64,000 nucleotides of DNA from Planctomycetota bacterium (GCA_027625095.1 JAQBXN010000021.1:21499-85498), one strand, 5' to 3'; counted from the stretch's first letter, positions 1 to 9,130 are shown. Program-made: numbers and translations. The notes: generated by a model from the sequence alone, not told the origin.

Positions 1-2
1 CG

Positions 3-815
3 CGAGCTGAACCGATCATCTTTTGTGCAGAGCATGGTGTGCGGGGGATCTACTCTGAAAAGGGATTGTGCGCGTCCCTTGAAGAAGCTGACCGAATCAC
101 AGACGCGTGTAAGAGAAACAATGTGGCCTTCAACTGGGGCGCCATGCGCCGGCATCACGATGGTTACATCCGCCTGGCCGGGGCTATTGCCGCCGGTGAT
201 ATCGGCAAGCCGCGATATGTCTCCATGTATACTTTTACCGACCTCATCAAACATCATCCTCACACAATCGACCTGGTCTCCATGCTCATTGGCGACCCCA
301 AGCCGGTCTGGGTGGAAGGAACTTTTGCCGAGCCGAGCTCAGAAGAGCAGAAAGGCACGCGGCAGTACCCGAAGTTCGACCCGGAAGGTAACCGCTTCCT
401 GCCACCAGAGGGCCAGGAGATCGCAGATCCTATGGTCGGATACTTCCGGGTTCATTACGACAACGGTGCTGAAGGAGTTTTCTTCCCTGCCGGGTTCTAC
501 GATGTTGAGGTGGTTGGCAGCGAAGGGCGCGCGCATGCCTGGGAGAATGGTGCCGACTTCCGCCTTCGCCGTGCCAAACGCAAATCGACATCCATTGAAG
601 AGACCATCATTCACCCAACGGGTGAGAGCCCTACCGTTCAGACCGTGCGTGGAATTATTAAGGAACTCGAAACCGGCGAGCGCACCCAGGCCAACATTGA
701 CGTGACTATGCAAGCCGTCGAAATTCAGTTCGGCCTCGCGCACTCCCACCTCCAGGGCGGCGCTCGGGTAAAACTGCCCGTTGAAGACAGGAGTCTCTAC
801 ATTCCCGGGGGCTAG
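3..815 (+). CDS. Gfo/Idh/MocA family oxidoreductase, 5'-truncated by window edge
   Basis: The reading frame is open from the first complete codon, so the N-terminal Rossmann part lies outside the window. What remains begins at the end of the NAD(P)-binding domain: an EPIIFCAEHG stretch, then SEKGL in the place where the family usually has EKP. It continues into the alpha/beta substrate domain, with AGDIGKPRYVSMY and a HHPHTIDLVSMLIGD segment that matches the family's conserved active-site helix. Family members are soluble NAD(P)-dependent dehydrogenases acting on sugars, inositols or related polyols; the substrate cannot be read here. It resembles the complete paralogue at 38284-39330, which has the parallel HGHVHSIDTLMFLLGD segment. 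It converges on the next gene with about 87 bases between them. Confidence 0.85.
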   Translation, partial: RAEPIIFCAEHGVRGIYSEKGLCASLEEADRITDACKRNNVAFNWGAMRRHHDGYIRLAGAIAAGDIGKPRYVSMYTFTDLIKHHPHTIDLVSMLIGDPKPVWVEGTFAEPSSEEQKGTRQYPKFDPEGNRFLPPEGQEIADPMVGYFRVHYDNGAEGVFFPAGFYDVEVVGSEGRAHAWENGADFRLRRAKRKSTSIEETIIHPTGESPTVQTVRGIIKELETGERTQANIDVTMQAVEIQFGLAHSHLQGGARVKLPVEDRSLYIPGG

Positions 816-902
816 CAGGCCAAGTCGGAGGTTTTTTGCGGATTCAGCCCTGAGACCGGGACGGCCAATTAACCTTTGGCTTCAATTACCGGATCAAGAC
901 CT

Positions 903-2885
903 CTAAATCCGCCCGGTTGTAAGTTCCACTTCTCTCTCTTCCCCGCCGGATTTGATTTTTAGCTTTACCGCTTTGCCGGGCTTCACCTTTTTGAGGAGGC
1001 GCAGATAGGCGCGCACTGAATTTACTTCCTTACCATCGATGAAGGTAATGAAGTCCCCCGTCTTGATTCCTTCCTTTTCGGCGGGCGAGCCCTTGGTTAA
1101 CTCCTGGATTTGAATGCCCCCGTCCAGCATCTTCATTGCGATCCCGAGATCGGCCGCTGCTTCCGGTGGCCTTGGCCTGGGCAGGCGAGGGGCGGGGCGT
1201 TTGCCCAACTTTACCCTGGCAGTCTTTTCGTCTTCGTTGCGGCGGTATTTGATTTCAATTTCCTGCTCGGCCTCTTTTTCGCCGATGAGATTCATCAGGT
1301 CATCCATGCTGGGTGTCGGTTCGCCGTCGATGCTCAAGAGCGTGTCACCCTTTTTCAGGCCGGCCTCTAATGCGGCAGATTTGTTCATGACCTGGTTGAG
1401 GATCAATTTGCCGTCTATGGCCTCGCCACTGACGCCGAGGAACGGAACCGGCGGCACCTCCAGCGATTGCACCCACGCTTTCCAATCCCGCTCAACGGCC
1501 TGAATGGGTTTGCCAAACATGACCTCGTAAGACTCGCGACCGGTGCGGTCGTGATCGTAATTTTCCTTGATGGCAAAGTCGTCGTAAAAATCCCGTAACA
1601 GTCCCTTCTCCCAAAGATAGAAGGTCATGTATCTCGTCTGCGCATAACTTTCGAGGGGGCGTTTCATGTATTCCGGCTGATCCATCTTCATGAACTCGGC
1701 CCATGGGGTGGACTGCTTTCTCTCAATCGCGTCCTGAAGGATGGCCAGCCGCTGGCTGTGTCTGGGAAGGATTGCCTCCCCAAGCTCCGCGGTCTCATAA
1801 AGTGTTCCGAGCCCTTCGATGAGCCAGATTGGATGCGCCTGGCCGCGGGCATTAACGTCCGCGTAATGCAGAGCGTGAGTGAATTCGTGCTGGATGATAC
1901 TGGTTCTTGCAAGTCGCCAGGAGGGGATATCACCACAGAACAGCGTACGGGTCGCCGGATCAAAAAAACCGCCCTTGCCGTCTTTGAACATCTTTTGTGT
2001 GTCCGCGGAACTCAGCAGAACGATGTAAAGAGGCAGGGTTGGCCGGTTCTTGAAAATCGTCTTCCAAATCACCTCGGCAAACTCGTTAAGGCCCGTCCTG
2101 ATTTGCAAGAGGTCTTCCGCACTTCGATTGTGCAGAAATACAAAATTACGTTCCTGGTCGGTAAACCATTCGTATGAATCCGCATCCACCCCTTGATTCT
2201 TCAGTGCGGTCGCAATGCCGCTGAGCCGGAGCTCTTTGAATTTTTCAATGTACTCCGCGCGTCCTTTCAAGAGTTCGAGGTACCCCTCCTCCTGCCGAAG
2301 GGAATCGAGATCGGCATCCTTTTCCATATGCACAAAGTTGATAAAGCCGGTCTCGACCGACTTTTTCAAGTACTCGATAGCCTCACTCTTTTTGTCCGTC
2401 ATCGCCAGGGCGCAGGCGATGTTGTAGAGCGCGGTGCTGTGGTTCGGGTGTTCGGCAAGGATCTGTTTGAGAATGCGAATCGATTCTTCGAATTTCTCTT
2501 TGGCATGAAGGTCGAGTGAGCGCTGGAAGAGCATCCCCATTTCTTCGGGATCCATGGACGCCCTGGTAGCTCGAATCACTATGGATTCGATTGTAGCCGT
2601 GGCCAATTGTCTACCGCTGACCACTACTTCTTTGTCGGTCTGTGACTCTATTCGGCCTTCGATTCTTGAGCCATCCTTAAGCGCGATTCGATACTGATCG
2701 CGCTTGTGAGAGACGATGACATCCAGAGGAATTTTCAGATCACCGTATTGCGTGCGAAGAGTGAAATGAACCTTGTCTTCGGCCACAGGCTGTCCAAGGA
2801 ATCGTTCACCATCTCGTGTGACGATCGTATCCCCGTCAATGATGTTAATGGCCGCTGTGATGAGGAGGCAGATAAATCGTGTCAT
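903..2885 (-). CDS. Exported TPR / HExxH metallopeptidase / double PDZ protein
   Basis: 660 residues. A short hydrophobic N-terminus (MTRFICLLITAA) looks like a signal or anchor. Residues 20-105 are beta-rich (SRIEGRIESQ), followed by TPR-like helices at about 125-205. The zinc-metallopeptidase motif HEFTHALH lies at 333-340, with a downstream Glu in WLIEGLGTLYE near 357, the gluzincin arrangement also seen in DUF1570-like proteins of planctomycetes. Two PDZ domains follow (about 478-560 and 575-655), each with an LG(V/I) carboxylate-binding-like start and the G-D-x-(L/I) segments LKKGDTLLSIDG and IKTGDFITFIDG. I infer a periplasmic or surface protease whose PDZ domains choose or position substrates. 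It lies downstream of the FHA gene on the same strand, about 100 bases away. The substrate is unknown. Confidence 0.8.
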   Translation of the reverse strand: MTRFICLLITAAINIIDGDTIVTRDGERFLGQPVAEDKVHFTLRTQYGDLKIPLDVIVSHKRDQYRIALKDGSRIEGRIESQTDKEVVVSGRQLATATIESIVIRATRASMDPEEMGMLFQRSLDLHAKEKFEESIRILKQILAEHPNHSTALYNIACALAMTDKKSEAIEYLKKSVETGFINFVHMEKDADLDSLRQEEGYLELLKGRAEYIEKFKELRLSGIATALKNQGVDADSYEWFTDQERNFVFLHNRSAEDLLQIRTGLNEFAEVIWKTIFKNRPTLPLYIVLLSSADTQKMFKDGKGGFFDPATRTLFCGDIPSWRLARTSIIQHEFTHALHYADVNARGQAHPIWLIEGLGTLYETAELGEAILPRHSQRLAILQDAIERKQSTPWAEFMKMDQPEYMKRPLESYAQTRYMTFYLWEKGLLRDFYDDFAIKENYDHDRTGRESYEVMFGKPIQAVERDWKAWVQSLEVPPVPFLGVSGEAIDGKLILNQVMNKSAALEAGLKKGDTLLSIDGEPTPSMDDLMNLIGEKEAEQEIEIKYRRNEDEKTARVKLGKRPAPRLPRPRPPEAAADLGIAMKMLDGGIQIQELTKGSPAEKEGIKTGDFITFIDGKEVNSVRAYLRLLKKVKPGKAVKLKIKSGGEEREVELTTGRI

Positions 2886-2987
2886 TGGGTTTCAAAATGC
2901 TGCGCGGGGACGAGCACTTCAAATTTTTGGGCACAGTCCATGTTAAAATCACTCCGAAATCGACGGAAAATTCTGCCACCCAATAAA

Positions 2988-4304
2988 CTACGGTGTTACG
3001 CTGCTGATCTTCCATTCACCGTCGATTTTTTTCACGAAAAAATCATAGCGACCGTCGTTACCCACATTTGCCTTTGAGTGCTTGACGGTTACCGGCACCA
3101 CCACCTCGACCTCAGAGGAATGACGGAGGCCGACGCGGAAATCCCAGTTCACATGATTTGTGAACTCTTTCCGGTTACTCAGCGTGGCCGGCTCCCAGAG
3201 AGTCCAGGCGCGAATGGTTCGACCGTCGCGCAAATTAGTAAGGAATGCGTCAATGAGAGTTGTCAGGGCCTTCTCTTCGAAACTCCTTTTGCCCGGCTCA
3301 TTTTGGAGCTCCTTCAATCTGTTCCGGGCGGTGGTCAGCCTCATCTGCAGAGAGGGGTCTGTAGCCTGGTGGTTGCCGGCGAAATTGAGGAGCTTGGCGT
3401 GCGCGCCTGTCGCTAGCTCCGTTTCGCCGAGTTCGTAGAGATATTCTGCACGTTCGAGATACGCATGTATGGTCGTGTCGTTAACCGGATCTGTCGGGGT
3501 TTGCGGCAACGAATTAAGAGCTGAGCCGAGTGAAATTGCGGCCAGGATTCCCAGTGCTGCGGCCGCGGCAACGAGAGGTATGTTGGCTTTGGGTCGTTCC
3601 TTATTCTTTTTTCTTCTCAGGCCCTGTTTGCCCGGTGGGGGGGCGGGTTTCCGTTTGGGCTTGGGGGCCTCTTTCTCTGCTTTGTCCGCTTTCTCTGCCT
3701 CTTTTTGATCTCTTTCTGTCTGCGACTTCTCCAGGAATTTTCGTTTTTTCTTCTGCGCGTCCGTTTCTTTCTCCTCTTCTTCTTCTTCTTCTTCCTCCTC
3801 CTCCTCCTCGTCTTCGTCTTCGTCTTCCTCTTCTTCCTCTCGCTTTCTTCGCTCCCGTTCGAGGAATTCCCTCTTCTTCCGTTTTGCTTCGGATTCCTCC
3901 TCCTCTTCGTCTTCCTCCTCCTCCTGAGCAGCTTCTACTTTAGATGTATGAGCAACCCGGACATCCGACTTCCCCCCGCCAAAGGACACTGATCGGCCGG
4001 TGCTGGCGACGTCGGCATCTTCGTCCCCCTCCTCTTCATAATATTTCATCTTCAGCCTGCCGATCTGGATGCGGTCGCCATCCTGCAGTTCATGGCGGGT
4101 GATCTTCTTCTTGTTTACCCAGGTGCCGTTGCTGCTGCCCAAGTCCACGATGATGTATCCGCCATCCACGGAGCGAAGCTCGCAGTGCATGCGCGAGATT
4201 CCATCGAGTTTTACATTGATGTCGTTCTGAGAACTGCGCCCAATCCTGACCTTCCGCCCAGTCAGGATGACAGATTCGCCATCATTTTTGACAAGCCTCG
4301 GCAT
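2988..4304 (-). CDS. FHA-domain membrane protein with acidic low-complexity linker
   Basis: About 438 residues from the ATG at 4304; an in-frame TTG at 4319 would add five residues. Counted from the TTG, the N-terminal FHA domain covers residues 8-92 and has the phosphothreonine-binding signature: GRS at 27-29, SRMH at 42-45 and SSNG at 62-65. Next come long Glu/Asp tracts alternating with Arg/Lys blocks (130-215) and a Pro/Lys-rich basic stretch. A single membrane helix (about 247-268) leads to a C-terminal region of about 170 residues with TPR-like helices and an NTF2/SnoaL-like end. FHA domains bind pThr peptides, so I infer a cytoplasmic phospho-reader joined across the membrane to an extracytoplasmic domain. 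The same layout recurs at 60989-62911. No Ser/Thr kinase is in the window. Confidence 0.85.
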   Translation of the reverse strand: MPRLVKNDGESVILTGRKVRIGRSSQNDINVKLDGISRMHCELRSVDGGYIIVDLGSSNGTWVNKKKITRHELQDGDRIQIGRLKMKYYEEEGDEDADVASTGRSVSFGGGKSDVRVAHTSKVEAAQEEEEDEEEEESEAKRKKREFLERERRKREEEEEDEDEDEEEEEEEEEEEEEKETDAQKKKRKFLEKSQTERDQKEAEKADKAEKEAPKPKRKPAPPPGKQGLRRKKNKERPKANIPLVAAAAALGILAAISLGSALNSLPQTPTDPVNDTTIHAYLERAEYLYELGETELATGAHAKLLNFAGNHQATDPSLQMRLTTARNRLKELQNEPGKRSFEEKALTTLIDAFLTNLRDGRTIRAWTLWEPATLSNRKEFTNHVNWDFRVGLRHSSEVEVVVPVTVKHSKANVGNDGRYDFFVKKIDGEWKISSVTP

Positions 4305-4546
4305 ATCGCAGCAACTCAATTCCAGGAATCAACAGGCAACATAATATCGCTTTCACTGTCATACAGAAAGAGGGGAAGAAATGATGGATGGTAAAATCCC
4401 AGACGACGAATCCGAAGACCAAAGCCGGGGCCTTCTGATAACATCCCCGCCTTATCAAACTAAAATTCATTTCGAATGTGAATCCCACCTCCTCAATTCC
4501 CCCGCCTATGTTCTCTTCATATGGAACTGGCCTGGCACGACCACGG

Positions 4547-7537
4547 ATGAAGCTGCTGAGTTTGGGCGCTTTACTGCTTGGCCTCGGTCTCCCGGCCTCT
4601 TCCTCCAGCGAGGAAACACTCCCGGACCCGGCCAGGATAGTTAAGGGTCTGCAGGTCCCTCTCGGTAATGTTGAAGATCTGATCTTTACGCGTGTTGGCT
4701 GGGAGGATCTGCTCGATCGGTATCCCTCTACTTCGATTCATGATCTTCCGCGGTTGCGGCACGAGATTCGAATGCATGGCAGTCCAACCGATTATCAGCG
4801 TCTGGTTCGGCTTCTCCTTCGTGTCTCTCGAAAATCGACGGCAATAAAGACCGCCGAAGCCGCCTTGCGGACATGCTTCAGACAATATGAAACCGAGCCG
4901 GCCAATTCCACCCTTGCTACGGAACTCGGACTCGCTCTGGTGAATCTTCGCCTGTATCCGGAGGCGCTTGCACAGATGGCAAAGGCTCTCGAAGCCGGAC
5001 AAAAACGTGCGAACACTTACGCAGCCTATGCCATGGCCTGCCTCAGTGTGGGACAGATCGATGCGGCCCAGGCCACCATGGAAAAAGCAATGAAGAAGTT
5101 CAAGTATCGACCAGAGGTTCTTCTGGCGCTGCATTACACCAATCTTAACCAACGCAATACTGACCCGGCCGCTCTCCGAAAAGCTGTCGTGGAACCTGAC
5201 CCGACAAAACTGGAAGAACTTCTCGACCTGAAGAGTCTGCGGGAAGCCATCGAACTCGATCCGGACTATCTGGCCGTCCGGCGAACGCTCGGGGCAACCA
5301 TAATCGATATCCTTCGTGAACGCGCCCGCCGCCAGCGCGGCCTGCTTGGAACACTGCATTCGCTCCGGGTGCTCGAACAAGATGAGGAATTGTTGAAAGA
5401 GGCAATTAAACACCTGGACTACGTGATTGAACGGGACACGCTTGCTTCCGCCTCCACACTCTGGATGCGGGCAGTGGCAGCCATTCTCGCGGGCAAGCCG
5501 GATGAGGCTGCATCCCAGGCTTACATTGCGGAGGGGGTGCACTTTCGCTTTCCGAAGGACTCAGACGTCCTGTTTGTGACCGAGTACGCCGCGTGGCTGA
5601 TGGAGCAGAATGCGGACGACCAGATTCGTCAGTTTCTGCAGCGTGAGGAAGTCATGGTGCCGGAAATGGAGGGCCTGCTCACTCGTGCTGCCTGTTTCTG
5701 GAAACTGGGTGATCTGAAAAAAGCGGAACATTACTCACGCCTGTTTCAGACCTCTCTCACGAGACCGCTCGGCGCGGATGAAAGACGGCTGCGCGCTGCA
5801 GGCCATGCGATTGGTGGGGCCATCGCTCTAAGCAAGGGCAAGTATGCAGAGGCGACCGATCAGTATCGGCAGTCCATCCGATGGTCGCCCAGATATGTCT
5901 GGGCGGATTATGGCCTGGCTGCATCGCTTTTTCTGAATGGTAAGGCCACCGATTCGCTTGCGGAGGTTCAAAAAGTCGCAGGACTACTTTCGGAGAAGTG
6001 TCCCGCAAAAGCCCTGCTGGCCGCATTTCATGGTATTGAAAAGGCAGACGAATTCGCCGCCACCAATCGCAACGAGGTCAAGAGCCCCGAGTTCACTGGC
6101 GTGCCCAAACTTCTCGACGAGAACCTGGATTGGCTGATCACCATGCTCTCGTTCTGGCGTGCCCAGGGCCCACTGCCGGTAAGTGAAAACGTGATTACCA
6201 ATCCCGGCCTGGCCAAGGCCGCGGTGACCGCACTCCTGAAACATTGGGAAAGTGAGCAATTCCCGGAGCCGCGCCTCGATCTCCTGGCAACCGCGCGGCT
6301 GGTAACCGGAATGCTCCCTCTAATCGAGTTCAACGATGAACAGGCGGCGAGCCTCAGGAGAATCAGCGAGGAGGCATTCAGCCACTGGAAATATCAGGAA
6401 GCGCATAGAAGTCCGGCGGGTCTCGGCGACGCATCCGATTTTCCGGATCCCTTCGATTCGCCACTCCCCCTGGCTCAGATGGCCAACAAGTCAGTTCTAG
6501 GGTGCAACACAGACGCAGAGAAAATACATGCACTGTCCACCTGGCTTTCGTTCCGGCCCAAGCTTGAATACGGCCCGGCTCGCTCAATCCTGACCTGTCT
6601 TGAACAGCACATTGCCGAGCCACGGACCAGACTTACTCCCGACGAGAGCGCCGCGATTCTCATTGCCGCGGCTCGTTTCATCGGTCTGAAAGCTCACTAC
6701 ATCCAATTACCGTCCATTGAAGGCCTGGACGGTTTCGCACCGGCCTGCGCAGCGATCGAAACCAAACAAGGTTTGATTTTGTCCTCCCCCGGACTGGGAA
6801 TATTTGGCCAGACTTATCCCTCGGCAACTTTGCCCGCGGAGGAAGAAGTTCGTGCCCTTTATCATGGGCTTTGGCCAGGCCATGACCGGCTCGAACGTCT
6901 TCGGCAGGCCGTAAGAGAGTTTCCCGGATCAGGCCGCGCCCAATTGGCTCTGGCAGAACTTCTTGTGAATCGTCCGGGACAGATTGAGGCCGCGCTCAAG
7001 TATGCGGGTAACGCTTCCCGGCTCCTGCCGCTCTATCCTGAGGCACACGCATTCCATGGTGCAGCCCTCGAGCTTTCGGGGGATATCGAAAATGCCCATG
7101 CAGCGTTTCGGCGTGCAAGCCGGCTTCGGCCGGATTCAGAACTCCCCTTCATCGCCCGAGGACTGGTGCTTGCACGCCAGACCAAGTTTGCCGCATCCGT
7201 AATCGAATTCCGGTCCGCCCTTGCTCTAAGCCCATATCACCTCGACGCGCGGAGTTACCTGGCCGCCAGCCTCTCTCAAGCCGATAAAAAGAAAGAAGCT
7301 CTTGAAGAGGCGCGCATGGTCTTTCGGCAGGATGACTCGCGCTCGGAGCTTCATATGCTGATTCTCGATCTCCTTTTCGACCTTGATGACGAGGACGCTG
7401 TCATCATCGAACTCGAAGAACTTCTCGCCGCACAGCCTGAAAACAGAAAGGCTCGAGATTTTTTGAAGCTGATTTACAAGAAACAGGGAAGGGAGGAGGA
7501 GGCAAAAAGCCTGGAGATTAAGGTAGAAGATGACTAA
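4547..7537 (+). CDS. Large exported TPR-repeat protein
   Basis: About 996 residues. The ATG at 4547 is chosen because it directly gives a signal peptide (MKLLSLGALLLGLGLPASSS); an in-frame ATG at 4478 would add a 23-residue polar leader. Most of the protein is repeated helix pairs of TPR type, for example EALAQMAKALEAGQ, AVVEPDP and AAFRRASRLRPDSELP, with the clearest run in the last 230 residues. A middle stretch (DAEKIHALSTWLSF ... AAILIAAARFIGLKAHYIQLP) faintly resembles a transglutaminase-like fold but lacks an obvious catalytic Cys, so I do not call an enzyme. It is divergent from the FHA gene across about 240 bases. A periplasmic scaffold role is an inference only. Confidence 0.8.
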   Translation: MKLLSLGALLLGLGLPASSSSEETLPDPARIVKGLQVPLGNVEDLIFTRVGWEDLLDRYPSTSIHDLPRLRHEIRMHGSPTDYQRLVRLLLRVSRKSTAIKTAEAALRTCFRQYETEPANSTLATELGLALVNLRLYPEALAQMAKALEAGQKRANTYAAYAMACLSVGQIDAAQATMEKAMKKFKYRPEVLLALHYTNLNQRNTDPAALRKAVVEPDPTKLEELLDLKSLREAIELDPDYLAVRRTLGATIIDILRERARRQRGLLGTLHSLRVLEQDEELLKEAIKHLDYVIERDTLASASTLWMRAVAAILAGKPDEAASQAYIAEGVHFRFPKDSDVLFVTEYAAWLMEQNADDQIRQFLQREEVMVPEMEGLLTRAACFWKLGDLKKAEHYSRLFQTSLTRPLGADERRLRAAGHAIGGAIALSKGKYAEATDQYRQSIRWSPRYVWADYGLAASLFLNGKATDSLAEVQKVAGLLSEKCPAKALLAAFHGIEKADEFAATNRNEVKSPEFTGVPKLLDENLDWLITMLSFWRAQGPLPVSENVITNPGLAKAAVTALLKHWESEQFPEPRLDLLATARLVTGMLPLIEFNDEQAASLRRISEEAFSHWKYQEAHRSPAGLGDASDFPDPFDSPLPLAQMANKSVLGCNTDAEKIHALSTWLSFRPKLEYGPARSILTCLEQHIAEPRTRLTPDESAAILIAAARFIGLKAHYIQLPSIEGLDGFAPACAAIETKQGLILSSPGLGIFGQTYPSATLPAEEEVRALYHGLWPGHDRLERLRQAVREFPGSGRAQLALAELLVNRPGQIEAALKYAGNASRLLPLYPEAHAFHGAALELSGDIENAHAAFRRASRLRPDSELPFIARGLVLARQTKFAASVIEFRSALALSPYHLDARSYLAASLSQADKKKEALEEARMVFRQDDSRSELHMLILDLLFDLDDEDAVIIELEELLAAQPENRKARDFLKLIYKKQGREEEAKSLEIKVEDD

Positions 7538-7617
7538 TCCTGATGTAAAGGAACGACAGCGTCCTATAATCCTTCTTCCCGCCCGGCCTTATTCCCACCA
7601 ATCCAGCCCCCGCAAAA

Positions 7618-8469
7618 TTGCTCTCCAACAAGATCCGCCAAAAGCTCGCCGAATTCCATAGGCAGTATCTCTCAGAAAGTGAAATCAAGTCGTTCTCATA
7701 CACAGAGGTCGAGCACGGCGTCCGCCTCGAGGACGTGGTCGCGGGTAAAGTGGTTGAGGTCAATGAGGGCGAGTTCCTTCTCTTTGAACGGCCGCTGGAT
7801 CTGCTCGTTTCGAGCAGTAACGAGATTCATTCTGATTACCTCGACTCCCTGACATACTGCCGGCAGCAGACAGATTTTGAACCCCATCCGGACGTCAGGA
7901 GCATCCTCCGGTACGAGCCGGAACAGGTCTGCTTTCTTGATATAGAAACGACCGGACTCAGCACAGGCGCGGCTTTTCTGGTCGGTCTGATTACCTGGGA
8001 CAGCGGCAGTCTGACACTGCGGCAACTACTGGCCCGCGATTACTCGGAAGAGGCGCCCCTTCTCGCCTACCTTGCGGCGCTTTTTGATCGATATAAGGGA
8101 ATGGTTTCATTCAACGGAAAGAGCTTTGACCTGCGTTACATTCAGGAACGCCTCATCGCCAATGGCATCCCGTATTTCGTGGAATTCGACCACCTTGATC
8201 TTCTCCATGAAGGTCGAAGGCAGTGGAAACACGAGCTTCCGAATTGCCGGCTTCAGACCCTTGAAAAACACATCAGTGGCCGCGTGCGTATCGGCGATAT
8301 CCCGGGAGCGGATATTCCCGACGCCTACCATAATTTTGTGAAGTCCGGAGATGCACGGCAGATCAAGGAAATCATTCACCACAACGCGCTGGATCTGATC
8401 ACCCTGGTCGAGGTCTTGAGTTGCGTGCTAAGGCGGCCGCCGGTGAAGAAGGGCGCGATCAAGCAGTAA
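7618..8469 (+). CDS. YprB-type RNase H-like 3'-5' exonuclease
   Basis: 283 residues from a TTG at 7618, the first usable start after an in-frame TAA at 7567. The C-terminal two thirds carry a DEDD-type nuclease fold: FLDIETTGLS at 106-115 (Asp108, Glu110), a second acidic site in SFNGKSFDLRY near 171, HLDLLH near 192-197, and HHNALDLITLVEV at the end. This arrangement matches the ribonuclease-H-like domain of YprB-type proteins (RNase_H_2), which occur alone or fused to helicases. Substrate and partner are unknown. The first 100 residues are not recognised beyond a family-typical leader. The 3' end overlaps the convergent vapC-like gene by 11 bases. Confidence 0.8.
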   Translation: MLSNKIRQKLAEFHRQYLSESEIKSFSYTEVEHGVRLEDVVAGKVVEVNEGEFLLFERPLDLLVSSSNEIHSDYLDSLTYCRQQTDFEPHPDVRSILRYEPEQVCFLDIETTGLSTGAAFLVGLITWDSGSLTLRQLLARDYSEEAPLLAYLAALFDRYKGMVSFNGKSFDLRYIQERLIANGIPYFVEFDHLDLLHEGRRQWKHELPNCRLQTLEKHISGRVRIGDIPGADIPDAYHNFVKSGDARQIKEIIHHNALDLITLVEVLSCVLRRPPVKKGAIKQ

Positions 8470-8851
8470 ATAGCTTGAGCCCAGGGATGAGTCGGAAGTG
8501 CGGGTCCACTGTAAAAACGGCACATGATTCTCGGAGGGCAACTCGTGCAATCAGTGAGTCGCCAATAGGCAAGACGTGACCTCTTGCAGCAAGTTCACGA
8601 TGAATATTCGCCGCCTCTCGCCAATCATCCCATTCAATTTCAAGTGGATTCATTACGCTGAGACGTGAAGCAATCCAATCCGCTGCACCTTCATCTCGAA
8701 TCCCCATCAGTAGCTCGGTCACAACTGGGCCGATGACTGCAACTCTATCTTCTTCGAAAAGCAGATTTACTGCCTGATTGGTAGTTGCAGACTTTCTGCT
8801 GAAGTAAGAAGCCCACACGCAGGTATTAACAATGACGAGGTTACTGGCCAT
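8459..8851 (-). CDS. vapC: PIN-domain VapC-family toxin with Asn in place of the first catalytic Asp
   Basis: 130 residues, the usual size for a VapC ribonuclease. PIN-domain landmarks in order are VIVNTCVW (2-13), VVTELLMG with Glu46, PIGDSLIARVA with Asp98 and FTVDPHF with Asp116. Families normally start with a D-T/S-S/C motif; here the codon at residue 9 is AAT (Asn), so one of the four metal-coordinating acids is replaced. It overlaps the antitoxin gene by 11 bases, typical of vapBC co-translation, and overlaps the convergent nuclease gene at its 3' end. Known VapC toxins cleave RNA, often initiator tRNA or rRNA; this one may be weakened or inactive. Confidence 0.85.
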   Translation of the reverse strand: MASNLVIVNTCVWASYFSRKSATTNQAVNLLFEEDRVAVIGPVVTELLMGIRDEGAADWIASRLSVMNPLEIEWDDWREAANIHRELAARGHVLPIGDSLIARVALRESCAVFTVDPHFRLIPGLKLFTA

Positions 8852-9050
8852 TGTTTATTTGCACGTTCTCCGTATCGCGCCAATCTTCATTCACCTCGAT
8901 CTTCCCGCACATTTCTTTCAACTCTATTGCCGCCCGATGCCTGATAAAGGATTCCATTGCCTTCTGAATCGCCATCGCCCCGTCTTCCTCTTCCGTGAGT
9001 CTCTGAACGGTTTGTAACTCTTCTGCACTGAGATTTATCTGAATGGTCAT
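8841..9050 (-). CDS. vapB: VapB-type antitoxin
   Basis: 69 residues. The start MTIQINLSAEELQTVQRL is typical of small ribbon-helix-helix or related antitoxins, with a helical middle (AMAIQKAMESFIRHRAAIEL) and an acidic, poorly structured tail (EVNEDWRDTENVQ) of the kind that wraps a PIN toxin. It is the first gene of the pair and its end overlaps the toxin start by 11 bases. A GGAG ribosome-binding site lies just upstream of the ATG and a promoter-like sequence lies at 9077-9105. By family analogy it neutralises the toxin and represses its own promoter. The exact DNA-binding fold cannot be settled by eye. Confidence 0.8.
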   Translation of the reverse strand: MTIQINLSAEELQTVQRLTEEEDGAMAIQKAMESFIRHRAAIELKEMCGKIEVNEDWRDTENVQINNGQ

Positions 9051-9076
9051 GAGATCTCCTTTTTTGAAGTGGTCGC

Positions 9077-9105
9077 AGTATAGAGCGGATTCGTTCTAAA
9101 TCGAA
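9077..9105 (-). promoter_or_regulatory. Likely sigma70-type promoter of the vapBC pair
   Basis: On the minus strand a TATACT -10 box (9077-9082) is preceded by TTCGAT (9100-9105) with a 17-base spacer. It lies about 30 bases upstream of the vapB ATG, which has an AAAAGGAGA ribosome-binding site. The -35 match is weak; the -10 box and the placement carry the call. Confidence 0.5.
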
Positions 9106-9130
9106 GTTCTGAGGGGTCGCATTCTTTGGG

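Noticed and set aside
3530..3992. Leu/Pro/Phe-rich plus-strand frames opposite the FHA gene
   Set aside because: They are the complement of Glu/Lys repeats and lack starts or context; shadows.
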